64,000 nucleotides of DNA from Blastomyces gilchristii SLH14081 (taxonomy: Eukaryota > Ascomycota > Eurotiomycetes > Onygenales > Ajellomycetaceae), in assembly GCF_000003855.2 (NCBI RefSeq), contig NW_003101654.1, forward strand, positions 547,789 through 611,788, given 5' to 3'. Under the pieces are notes generated by a model. It saw only the letters and a list, made by a program, of their open reading frames with translations. It was not told where the DNA came from and searched no databases. Positions 36,489-47,813 of this stretch are shown here, one piece after another (position 1 is the first letter of the stretch; each line of letters opens with the position of its first letter). Both the position numbers and the translations under genes were made by a program.

Positions 36489-37392
36489 ATTATTATTATT
36501 ATTATTCTTCAATTATAGATGTATGCAGTCAGAGACTATGACATCTACCTGAGAACTTTTAGTTCTCAGGGTTTTTCCTATATGTGTAAAGTTAACTATT
36601 ATACATTCATCAATTTCAGATATGCAAAATCAGAAAATTCCAGCTCAGAATACAAAAACTGTTTACAAATTGTAGTGTTTTAACATCTTCTGATACTTTG
36701 AAACCATTTGACAATATCATGACAAAGGAAAAGAGAAAGAGAACACAGTCTTAAAGATAGACACATTAAATAGATAGATAGAAAGAAATTGAAAGAAAAA
36801 GATAAAGTAAAGAGAGACTGTAACAAAACAAATTATTAAAAAATAATATATAGCTGTTTTAACAGACTATATCTGATTGATTTCCTTCTCTTCATATTCA
36901 GATAATTCTGAATTTAGTCATTTTCTTGTAGCTGCTTGTGTTTCTGATAGACAGTCTATTAGGTATTTAATTCCTGTCTCAGTTGAGAATAAGAATCTCA
37001 TATTTAATTGATTTAGATCATACTTCTCTTTCAATCTGGCTCTGAGACTATTATATAATGCACAGTGTATTACAATATACTCAGGATTCTCATTTGCATT
37101 GCAGAATGAGCATTCTATTGAGTCAAATCTATCATCAAATCTTTGTATATAAGATTTGAAATAGCCATGTCCTAGTTTCAGCTGTATCATAGATGAGAAT
37201 ATTTTCTTTTTACATTTAATTGAACAAGATTTCCACTTGGGTTTTGTTTCAAATCTTGAATAATGTATACTCTTCTTTTGTTTCTGCCAGCTTTCATTTC
37301 ACTTGTCTAAACAAGATTCTTTTATTTTTCTCTTTATAAAAGACCAGGACACAATTTTTTGAATAGATCTGCTTAATTCTGCACCCTTTTTT
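36489..37392 (-). mobile_element. LINE 3' end, inverted copy (left arm of palindrome)
   Basis: This is the reverse complement of a LINE tail: it starts with (ATT)n, the complement of the (TAA)n tail. The minus strand encodes GHGYFKSYIQRFDDRF, then CSFCNANENPEYIVIHC, a CCHC finger usual at the C-terminus of Tad-like LINE ORF2, then 'LNMRFLFSTETGIKYLIDCL'. It is almost identical to 37890-38795 in reverse. Confidence 0.8.
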
Positions 37393-38795
37393 ATAGACTT
37401 ATAAATAAGTGAACTATCAAAAGAGAAAGAATATGAACAGCATTTGAAGAGAATATCTACAATTAATATAAAAGACTCTATTTTGATTTATTCAGATAGC
37501 TCAAAAAATGAGAATTTGAATAGATTAGGCACAGGCATTGCTTACACTGAAGATAATATCAATTTTATCTCAGATTTCTGAAATCTAGGCTGTGAATCTG
37601 AAGTCTTTGATGCTGAACTATTTGCAATAGTGAAAGCTTTCAAACTCATAGAAATAAAATCTTATAAAAGAGGAAATAGTTTGAAAGAGATATGAGTATT
37701 CTCTGATAGTCAAGCTGCTTTAAAAAGACTTAGAAATAGTCAGATTCATAATGATCAAATGAATATTGAACTGATCTTAAACTCTGTTTTGAAAATTCGA
37801 AAGAGAAGAATATCAAAGCTGATAATTCATCTGCACTGAGTTCCTGCTCATATGAATATTCATGGCAATGAATTGGCTGATTCAGCTGCAAAAAAGGGTG
37901 CAGAATTAAGCAGATTTATTCAAAAATTGTGTTCTAGTCTTTTATAAAGAGAAAAATAAAAGAATCTTGTTTAGACAAGTGAAATGAAAGCTGATAGAAA
38001 CAAAAGAAGAGTATACATTATTCAAGATTTGAAACAAAACCCAAGTGAAAATCTTGTTCAATTAAATGTAAAAAGAAAATATTCTCATCTATAATACAGC
38101 TGAAACTAGAACATGACTATTTTAAATCTTATATACAAAGATTTAATGATAGATTTAACTCAATAGAATGCTCATTCTGCAATGCAAATGAGAATTCTGA
38201 GTATATTGTAATGCACTGTGCATTATATAATAGTCTCAGAGCTAGATTGAAAGAGAAGTATGATCTAAATCAATTAAATATAAGATTCTTATTCTTAACT
38301 GAGACAGGAATTAAATACTTAATAGACTTTCTATCAGAAACACAAGCAGCTACAAGAAAATGACTAAATTCAGAATTATCTGAATATGAAGAGAAGGAAA
38401 TCAATCAGATATAGTCTGTTAAAACAGCTATATATTATTTTTTAATAATTTGTTTTGTTACAGTCTCTCTTTACTTTATCTTTTTCTTTCAATTTCTTTC
38501 TATCTATCTATTTAATGTGTCTATCTTTAAGACTGTGTTCTCTTTCTCTTTTCCTTTGTCATGATATTGTCAAATGATTTCAAAGTATCAGAAGATGTTA
38601 AAACACTGCAATTTGTAAACAGTTTTTGTATTCTGAGCTAGAATTTTCTGATTTTGCATATCTGAAATTAATGAATATATAATAGTTAACTTTACAGATA
38701 TAGGAAAAACCCTGAGAACTAAAAGTTCTCAGGTAGATGTCATAGTCTCTGACTGCATACATCTATAATTGAAGAATAATAATAATAATAATAAT
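37393..38795 (+). mobile_element. LINE 3' end with RNase H domain (spacer plus right arm)
   Basis: The plus strand encodes an RNase H domain (LIYSDSSKNEN; LGTGIAY; DAELFAIVKAFK; VFSDSQAALKRLRN; VPAHMNIHGNELADSAAKKG), then the CSFCNANEN...HC finger region, a 3' UTR and a terminal (AAT)n run. Several stops interrupt it. The RNase H domain downstream of RT is a hallmark of Tad1/I-type LINEs. The insertion lies in gypsy family B DNA; the junction is at about 38796. Confidence 0.8.
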
Positions 38796-41700
38796 AAGAG
38801 CTTTCAATATCTTTCTATTTATAGATCTTCATTCATGATCTTACATCTGAGTTAAGAGTGAAATAAAAATACTTAATCTTATAATCAGACATGATGAAAG
38901 AAGTATATAATATTCTGATTATATGAAAATAAGCAAGTTAATTACAATAGAAAATACTGCAATCAAGTATATCTCAGTGAAGAACAGATATTTAGACTTC
39001 TATGATATAAGTTATATATCTGAATGTGATGAATCTAGATCTGAACATCATTGCTAAAGCACTGAATTCTCTGAAAAAGAGATTCTCTGACTGAAAATCT
39101 TGATATTATGAGCATTGAGCTTGCTTCAACTGCAGATACTAAAATCATGATATAAAAGATTATACACAGTATGTACAGTTAAGAGAAGCAAGAGAGTTAA
39201 AAAACTAGCAGAATCAGTAAGCTTGAAGACACTCACTGATATTCTATGAAAAGTCTTCAAAGTGAAAGAGATGCCTGTGTTAGAAGACTCTCTGAATTCT
39301 GTAAATATTAAGAGAAAGCAGGCTTCTGACTGAGATGTAAGTAAGAATGAAGCAGATACTTATCTCAATGCCTTGAGACTTGAAATGTTAATATATAAGA
39401 GACACTTGAATAAGAATTAAGAGATGACTGTAAAAGTGTTAACAGACACAGAAGCTTTTATACAATATATTAGTAATTATATAATCTGAAGACTGAAAGA
39501 GGTTCACTGAGTGAAGAATTTCTGATATATAAGATTATCTGATAACTGATATTTGATATTATCTGTAAGAGTAAGAGTTCTCTTACACTTTGAAGAATGA
39601 TCTTGTTATATTTAGATGTGAGAGCTGCAGAACATGAAATATAATCTTATTCTCAGACTTGATTGCTTTCAAAGATTCAATCTGCAGATTCAATGATGTA
39701 CATGTTATATACAGTTAACTGATAGAAAGATAACAGTTCATATAATTCTATCAACTGATATGAGAAGGATATTTCACATCTCTAGTATAGAAGAATTAAA
39801 TCTGCTTATACATCAATAAGTAAAGAGAATGATTCACACGATCTCATTCAAAAGTATTCTGTATATCATACAGGACCTGAAAGTGAAGAAAATCAAGATA
39901 AAGAATATACAGAAGAATAAGTGTATGAAGAAGCTTCTGAAGAAGTATGAAAATATCTTCTGAACAGATCTTTCACTGAAATTACTGCTGAAATGAGGAT
40001 TTGTACATGAGATTGACATGAGGGACATGAAACCAGTCAATCAGAATGTATATCTCCTATCATAAATACATCTTAAAGAACAGAAGTGTCAGATCACAGA
40101 TCTTCTAGAACATGGTCTTATATAACTCTCATCAAGCATGTGAGACTTTTCAGTTCTATTTATAAAAAAGGCAGATGAAGAGTGACAGATGTGTATCAAT
40201 TATCAAGCACTTAATAAGCTTATGATCGACAATAAATATTCACTGTCACAGATTCAATAACAGTTGAATATGATTGAAAATATCTGATATCTATCAAAGA
40301 TCAATCTTCTCTCAGAATACTGACAGATCTGTATAAATAAACTGTCAGTTCTGCAAACTATGTTTAATATATAATGAGAAAAGTTTGAATTTCTGATAAT
40401 ATCATTCAGTCTGACAAATGTACCTGTCATCTTTTAAATAATGATCAATACAATTCTTCACAAATAAAATGAAATCTCATGTCTCATATACCTCAATAAT
40501 ATTCTGATCTTCTCAAACTTATACAATAAATATCTAAAGTATCTCAATAAAGTGCTTATAACTCTGATAGAGCATAAGCTCTATATCAAATCAATAAAGT
40601 ATGTATTTAAAATGAAAGAGTTGAAGTTCATACAATATATAGTGAGTGATAACTGTATACACCTCATTTTGAAGAAATTGAATGTCATAGTGAATTAACT
40701 GCAGTCAAGAAATGTATATTATATTTAACAGTTTCTTGAGTTAGTCTTATATTACTGCAGATTCATCAAGAATTTCATATGAATATCTATATCACTCTCA
40801 GATCTCTTAAGAGAAACAAATATAAATCTGTGAAAGAAGAAGTTTCATTCAATTATCTGAAATGCTGTGTCTGAAGAGGCTTTTCTCACACTGAGAGAAT
40901 GTATAATAACATTCTCAGTGCTTATTCAATCAGATCATGATAAACATTTCTACATTGAGACAGATGCATCTGAATGAGCTATCAGAGACACTCTTCTACA
41001 GATGAGTAAGAATAGCAAGCTACATCTGATAAGATATAATGATAGAAAACTATCAGATACTGAGCTCAATTACTCAGTATATAAAAAGGAATTGCTAGTG
41101 ATCAAGCATGCACTGATGTTATAAGATAGATATATTGACAATGAGTATATAATAACAGTGATCACAGATCATGAAAGTCTCATCTATCTACAATCAATGA
41201 TAAAACCTTTCAAACACTTAGCATGTTGAATCTCAGAGTTTTAAGTGTACAATCTTCATATTAAATACTCAAAGAAATTGAATGCTGTGATATCTGATGC
41301 AATCAGTCACAGACCTGATTTCATAAGTGAGAATTCTGTGAATCAGATGTAAGAAAAGTTCATATTAAATATACTGAGAGAGTGTAAGAAATCAAAATGA
41401 GTGAATATAATAATCTCTCACTTGAAGAACAGTAAGATGTCAGATGACAAGTATCTCATAAAAGTAGTAGAAGAGATGCTTTCAAACTTCAAGCTGAGAA
41501 AATTGAAAAACAATGTTATGCTTTATTACAATCTAGAATATATGAAAGCTTTCTATCTAGAATATTTATTTAGATGCAACTTAATGACTCACATATATAA
41601 GGAATTCAGTCACTTAGAAAGCTCTGAACTCATGAGTATACTCAAATCAAGAGTATACTGATCAAGCATAGCTGAGAATATTCAGATATATGCTTATGAG

Positions 41701-42744
41701 TGTCTGAATTATCAGATCATGAAAGAATCTAAGAAAGAGTTAGAATATAAGAAAGTGTAACATCAGATAAAGTATACAATACAATTATTTAAACAATGAG
41801 AGATGAATCTCATAGACATATTACTGTGAATGCTAAATAAAAATTGATGAATAATCACTGCTATTAATTACACTACTGACTGATCAGTTGTGAAAGCAGT
41901 TTCAGAGATAATAGAGAAGATGATGATGAAGTGTCTATATAATGAGATCTATATCAACTATGAAATGCTGTGTGAGATTCTAACTGATAACAGTGTGAAT
42001 CTCATAGAAGAAGCAGTGAGGCATTTTATGAGCCAGTTACAGACAAGATATTATAGAACAACATTATATAATTCACAGATAAATAGAAAGATGAAATACT
42101 TGAATGAAATCTTGAGTAATATGCTGATGAAATATCTAGTGAGTAAGTCTATGAGACTATGAGATGAATATCTCAGACAGATGCTATTAATCACACGAAT
42201 TTGACAGTATACAGTCTTTGAGTGTTCATCATTCTATCTGTTGTATGAATTGCATTCACACATTCTGAAGAATATTTCAGAAGAGAGAAGAGAGAAAACA
42301 GCAGTTGTGAATACAACAGTTGTGAACATGAAATCAAGATTGAAAGAGATCAGTCACACATGTGCAAAAGCTAACAAGTTACTTCTGAACTGAGCAATTC
42401 AATTGAAAAGAATATAAGACTCACTAGTTAAGAAATCAAGTCTCAAGATAAGAATGTGAGTTCTCATATACAATGAGAATTCTGAGAAGTTTCAATCTAG
42501 ATGATTTGAGTTATATAAAATACTTAAATCACATTCTCTGAGAACATATGCATTGAAAGAATCAGAGAGATGAGTCTTATACAACTTAATAAATGATTCA
42601 TAAGTTGTGAAAGTAAAGATGTAAGATCTGAGCAGATTATGATTATTTACAGCACTATCATCAGCATTGAAAAAGAAGAGACTTACAATTGAAAAAGCCT
42701 TACAAAGTAAGAGAAATCATAGATGCTTATAAATCAGATGATCT
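38796..42744 (+). pseudogene. Ty3/gypsy family B polyprotein, left copy (protease-RT-RNaseH-integrase)
   Basis: The plus strand, read through stops, gives protease and RT regions, with YLNNILIFSNLY at ~40489 (YLDD with both Asp changed). RNase H follows (IETDASE; NDRKLSDTELNYSVYKKELL; ITDHESLIYL), then integrase: an HHCC zinc region around FSHLESSELMSIL and YECLNYQ (about 41600-41720), and a core with DILL and TDNSVNLIEEAVRHF (about 41815-42030). Open stretches at 41401-41661 and 41890-42162 are relics. The gag end is missing, cut by the LINE palindrome. It matches 47814-51776 in reverse. Confidence 0.85.
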
Positions 42745-43250
42745 TAGACTGGCCGCTGGGACTATGAATTTCATGTTTGGTCTCATTTGGTCTGATCCCA
42801 TACATTTCTTAGCGTGAATCCCGCTGGGACTGGCTATCAAAAAAACATGTAAAGTGACTATATATCAGATCTTAAAATGGAACCATGACTTGAAAAAAAT
42901 GAGAAAGTGGTCTTATTTGGTTTCATTTAGTCTCATTCTTGACATAAAGTTACTATTTTTAGACATTTTAAGGTTTTTTTTAGACTATTTTTAATTTTTT
43001 AAAAAGTAATGCTTTTTGATACCACTCAAATGAGATTTAAAGTCATTTAAAGCAATAAAAATAATTTAAATTGAGAAGTAGAAATCATGGTCTCATTTAG
43101 AAAATGTGATAAGAGTAGACAGTAAGTTTCACTGAGACAGTATGAAACTACTATCTAATGTTAAAACCGTGTAATGGGATTAGTTGAATTAGTAATGGAA
43201 CTATCAAAAAATCTGGTCCTGGTCGCAGACACGGTCACACAGTCAGTCTA
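42745..43250 (+). mobile_element. hAT-type MITE, copy 1 (506 bp, 8-bp TSD)
   Basis: Ends are TAGACTGGCCGC... and ...GTCAGTCTA, a short inverted repeat. Flanks are GATGATCT (42737-42744) and GATAATCT (43251-43258), an 8-bp target duplication with one G-to-A change. The other gypsy-B arm has a single GATAATCT (reverse, 47814-47821), the empty site. There is no coding capacity. An 8-bp duplication with such ends fits hAT. Confidence 0.85.
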
Positions 43251-43953
43251 GATAATCTCACTTATTCTGATCTTTTTACAATTATAAGAAAAGAATAAAA
43301 AGCAATGAAGAAATCAGGTGAATATCACACTTCAATAAGTGATAAGACTGTAGTCAGTTATATAATAATGTATCACAGACAGCAGGCACAACATGATAAA
43401 AAGTAATCTCAAAGTGACAGACTTGCACATGGGTCAGGTTGCAGAAGAAAAAGGAATACAGAGTTGAATTCAACTGTTTATATCAGTTCAATTGCAGAGA
43501 CTACAAAGGATAAACTATCTGAAAAATTCACAGATGTGTGAGATCAAGTCATCTCAATCTCTGAGAACACTCAGAGGTTGAGTGAGATTAGTTTCAATAA
43601 GCTGTTTACTGTAGTGATCTGAGTGAGTGAAGAGAGACAGTATAATACATGAGACAGAATCACAAGATAAAAGCTGCTGAATCTAGTCACTGAATACTGT
43701 ACTATATAGAGATTGTGTAAGAGTAGTAACTAACAGATAAAGAAAAAAGTATAAGAAAAGAAAAGAAATAATGAATTGATTATCAACTGTAAGAGTTGAC
43801 TGTAAAAGACAAATGTTATTATACACACTTTATTCATTTTCATATATCACATGATTAATCTATTTTCAACACCATATCATCTGAAAAATGTCAAAAACAA
43901 AGAAAATCTCAAAACTTGAAATCTGTAAGAGATTCAAGAGCTGCAAGCTGCTC

Positions 43954-44220
43954 TTATAACAATGCTGTGCATATCTCTGATTTCTCTATCACTCTGTGTA
44001 TGAGATTAATGTCATTTATTACAAGATTGACTGAAATACCAATATAGAAATGTGTATATGTACATGTAGAAAAATTGAAGAAGAGTGCAGAATTCACAGG
44101 ATCAGAAGTCAGAGCAGAGAAGACAGAGATAGAAGAAATGAAAGAAGAAGAAGATACAGAACTGAATGAATGATAGCAGAAGTCACTCAGGGTTGAATAC
44201 TTATAATTCAGTGTGCACAC
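43954..44220 (-). pseudogene. Antisense frame in gypsy-B 3' region, left copy (part 2)
   Basis: 88 codons on the minus strand encode MCTLNYKYSTLSDFCYHS, a Ser-rich stretch, then THFYIGISVNLVINDINLIH and VIEKSEI. The homologue at 46851-47162 keeps the same order and runs further to QEWLTVLESLADLEF. Family unknown. Confidence 0.4.
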
Positions 44221-44368
44221 AATCTTCTCTGCAGAGAAGGAAGAGAAAGTGATAAAAGAAGCTTGAAAGTGAGAGAGAATAGTCTCAGTAGTATTATCAT
44301 CTTTAATTAGAATGATCTCTGATACTGAAGTAACTAAGAATCATTATTAGTGTATAAAAACTGCAAAA

Positions 44369-44620
44369 TCAGAGATGAGAACAGTTACTGAATAAATATC
44401 TGCTAATCTTAGAGTTGTATATATAATTACAACATGCATGAGACTTCTCAGAAAGAGAGAGAGAGACATAAGAAAATACAGAAAGCAGAATGCAGTGTGT
44501 GAACAGCTCATTTTCATAATGATATCTTAGAAAAGATATACAAGTTTTACATCTGTGAGTGTAAAAGAGTACAACATTCATATTTCTGTTTCTGAAAACA
44601 CAGATATCTTTTATCTGCAC
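44369..44620 (-). pseudogene. Antisense frame in gypsy-B 3' region, left copy (part 1)
   Basis: 83 codons on the minus strand encode MQIKDICVFRNRNMNVVLFY, 'HYENELFTHCILLS' and a Cys/Asn stretch CCNYIYNSKISRYLFSNC. The copy at 46440-46724 keeps more cysteines (CVCCNY, RCSFSNC). Family unknown; possibly a zinc-binding region. Confidence 0.4.
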
Positions 44621-44960
44621 TATGAAGTCAGATGACAGATGTCAGAGAATAGGCTGATATGAATCTATTATTCTGAAGAAATTCATCAGAGTGAATATTT
44701 CTGTAATGTTGAACTTTACAGTTATAAAAAGTTTCTTAATATCTGTGAATATTATAACTTCATATATAATAAAACTTATAATAATTTCTTCTAAGAATAG
44801 GAAAATCAGCATCAGAAAGAAAAGATGAAAAAGAAAAAGACTTATAATCTTGATACTGTTAAGAAGAGAGGTAATTCTCTGATATAAATGAATAATTACT
44901 TTATCACAAATATTTAAAATGAATGTAATAATTGATGTCTGTAACTGAGCTTTAGATAAT

Positions 44961-46114
44961 TGTGATTCAAAGATTACTTGAGCCAGCGTATGATTACAGG
45001 CGTACGCCGGCTTCTTATATATTGTACACTAAATTAATTAGCGGCCGCTATGGCCTCTTTACACTTGTAAGCAAGTTCAGAAGCGGCTGTGTTATTATTC
45101 AACAGTTGTACATTCTTTCAAACCACTGTACATTCTTTCAAACCACATCCTCTCTCACCAGATTCAGTCACGCTCATGTGATCATGACATCTGCTCTAGC
45201 TTCATGCGGATTAGTATGTCACTAGCATTCACAATCTTGTGATCTATTCCTGATTCAGCTAGTGTTCTGTGTACACTCTTATAAAGAAACTTTCACTATA
45301 TTATATTACTTATTCATTAACTTTTCTCATTCTTCAATCATCTTCTTCATCATTGTCATTATTGAATGTCACTATTTCATTCAAGATTTCTATTCCTTCT
45401 TCTGTTTAACTCTTTTCATCTGTTCATCTATTACATTATACATGTTTCTGATGATAATCTCTCATTCTTATAACAAGCATCATTGTAGTGCTCATACTGA
45501 GCAGTTCATTAGCAGTAAGTGTAATGTGTTGTAAAATATGATCAGAACTTGTTTATCTTCTAATAATTGTCAGAATATACTATCATGAATAACATATCTT
45601 CTTCATCTTCTTATACATTCTTGATCATTTTCTTCTCAGCAGGTTTCTGATTGTGTTTTCTGACACAATTTTGTGTGAACACAGATGCTGATATGTTGTT
45701 TTTATTTATATAGAATTCTCATATGTTGACAGATCTGTATCTGCTGATAATAGTGAACTCAATATTGAATCATTGATTGAGAACTTAAAGAATGTGATAA
45801 TAAAGAAATTGTCTGTATCATGTATGACTGAGTCTTCTGCATTCTTCTCTGTTCTCTCTGTTTCTTTCTCTGTCACTTCTTCTCAATCTTCTACACCTGT
45901 TTCTGTGTCTGATTCTCCCACTCCCACTACCTCTATTCCCGTGACTCTCACTTTCACTACTCCTGGTTTTATTATCTCTGCTTTCATTATCAGCTCTCTC
46001 TGTTTCAAGGAGATGTTATATAGACTTAATAAATCATATTTCTCAGTGTATACACTTCTGTTCTTCTTACTGACTCTCAGAACAATTTATTATATGAAGA
46101 CTGTGTATAACACA
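44961..46114 (+). repeat. LTR of gypsy family B, shared centre of the giant inverted repeat
   Basis: It starts TGTGATTCAAAG and ends GTATAACACA, so it has TG...CA ends with a TGTG/CACA inverted terminus. It corresponds in reverse to 53189-54878, which additionally carries a hAT insertion. It follows the left gypsy-B copy as a 3' LTR, and on its other side the right copy begins in opposite orientation. The first ~170 bp hold GCGGCCGC and other CG sites. A 20-bp tandem duplication (TGTACATTCTTTCAAACCAC) lies at about 45109-45148. Confidence 0.75.
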
Positions 46115-46123
46115 ATAATCTAA
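45773..46123 (+). pseudogene. Ser/Thr-rich frame inside the gypsy-B LTR
   Basis: 116 codons encode IENLKNVIIKKLSVSC, a Ser/Thr/Val/Pro-rich low-complexity stretch, then MLYRLNKSYFSVYTLLFFLL and YYMKTVYNTII. The same order appears in the other LTR copy (minus strand, 53103-53669). It may be LTR coding sequence or an old frame kept open because it lacks Trp and Arg codons. Confidence 0.35.
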
Positions 46124-46439
46124 AGCTCAGTCACAGATACTGATTATTACATTCATTTTAAATATTCATAATGAGATAATTATTCATTCATCTCAGAGAA
46201 TCATTCTCTCTTTTAACAGTGTTAAAATTATAAGTCTTTTTCTTTTTCATCTTTTCTTTCTGATGCTGATTTTTCTGTTCTTAGAGAAAATTATTATGAA
46301 TTTTACTGTGTACAAAGTCATGATATTCATAGATACTAAGAAGCTTTTCATAACTATAAAGTTTAATATTACAGAGATATCTGCTCTGATGAATTTCTTC
46401 AGAATAATAGATTTATATCAGTCTATTCTCTGATATCTG

Positions 46440-46724
46440 TTGTCTGACTTTGTGATACAGATGAAAGATATTCATGTTTTCAGAAATAAGAACACAGATG
46501 TCATACTCTTTTACACTCACAGATATGAGGCTTATATATCTTATCTAAAATATCATTGTGAGAATGAGCTGTTCACATGCTGTATTCTGCTTTCTGCATT
46601 TCTCTGTATCTCTCTCTCTCTTTCTGAGAAGCCTTGTGTGTGTTGTAATTACACATATAATTCTAAGATCAGCAGATGTTCATTCAGTAATTGTTATCTC
46701 TGCTTTTACAGTTTTGTATACTAA
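46440..46724 (+). pseudogene. Antisense frame in gypsy-B 3' region, right copy (part 1, Cys-rich)
   Basis: 94 codons encode MKDIHVFRNKNTDVILFY, YHCENELFTCCILL and a Cys-rich CVCCNYTYNSKISRCSFSNC. The cysteine spacing suggests a metal-binding motif, but I recognise no family. Open in both copies. Confidence 0.45.
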
Positions 46725-46850
46725 TAATGATTCTTAGTTACTTCAGTGTCAGAGATCATTCTAATTGAAGATAATAATACTACTGAGACTACTCTCTTCT
46801 GTCTTTAAGCTTCTTCTGTTACTTTCTCTCTCTCTTCTGCAGAGAAGGTT

Positions 46851-47162
46851 GTGTACACACTGAGTTATAAGTATTCAACTCTGAGTGACTTCTGTCATTA
46901 TTCATCTGATTCTCTATCTTCTTCTTCTTCTATTTCTTTCATCTTCACTCTCTCTATTCTGGCTTCTGATCCTGTGAGTTCTGTGCTCTTCTTCAATTTC
47001 TCTACATATATATATACGCATTTCTATATTGGCATTTCAGTCAATCTTATGATAAATGATATTAATGTTGTACACAGAGCAGTAGAGGAATCAGAGATAT
47101 ACACAGTATTATTACAAGAGTGGCTTACAGTTCTTGAATCTCTTGCAGATCTTGAGTTTTGA
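46851..47162 (+). pseudogene. Antisense frame in gypsy-B 3' region, right copy (part 2)
   Basis: 103 codons encode MYTLSYKYSTLSDFCHYS, a Ser-rich stretch, 'YTHFYIGISVNLMINDINVV' and an end that looks natural (QEWLTVLESLADLEF, then TGA). The preceding frame ends 127 bp upstream, so the two could be exons of one antisense gene. Function unknown. Confidence 0.45.
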
Positions 47163-47813
47163 GATTTTCTTTGTTTTTAACATTTTTCAGATGATATGAT
47201 GTTGAAAATAGATTAAATGTGTGATATATGAAAATGAATGAGATATGTATGATAATGTTTGTCTTTTACAGCTGATTCTTATAGTTGATGATCAATTCAT
47301 TATCTCTTTTCTTTTCTTACACTTTTTCTTTATCTGCTAGTCACTACTCTTACACAATCTCTATATAATACAGTGTTCAGTGACTAGATTCAGCAGCTTC
47401 TACTTTTTGTAATTCTGTCTCACACATTATACTGTCTCTCTTCACCTGCTCAGATCACTACAGTGAACAGCTTATTAAAACTAATCTCACTCAATCTCTG
47501 AGTGTTTTCAGGAATTGAGATGACTTGATTTCACATGTCTGCAGATGTTTCAGATAGTTTGTCCTCTATAATCTCTACAATTGAACTGATGTAAACAGTT
47601 AAATTCAACTCTGAATTCCTTTTTCTTCTACAATCTGACTTATATATAAGTCTGTCACTTTGAGACTACTCTTTACTGTGTTGCACTCACTATCTGCAGT
47701 GTATTATTATATAATTGACTACAGTCTCATCACTTATTAAACTGTGATATTTATCTGATTTCTTCATTACTTCTCATTCTTTTCTTATAATTATGAAAAG
47801 ATCAGAATAAGTG

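Larger units (their letters stand above)
43259..44960 (+). other. Post-integrase region of gypsy B, left copy, with antisense frames
   Basis: 1.7 kb lie between the hAT insertion after integrase and the LTR at 44961. The reverse strand has open frames at 43954-44220 and 44369-44620 that match plus-strand frames at 46851-47162 and 46440-46724 in the other arm. Sense-strand coding (around 43300-43700) is broken by many stops and is not recognised. Confidence 0.55.
46115..47813 (-). other. Post-integrase region of gypsy B, right copy
   Basis: Reverse complement of 43259-44960. The plus strand (antisense to the element) has the open frames at 46440-46724 and 46851-47162. Confidence 0.55.
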
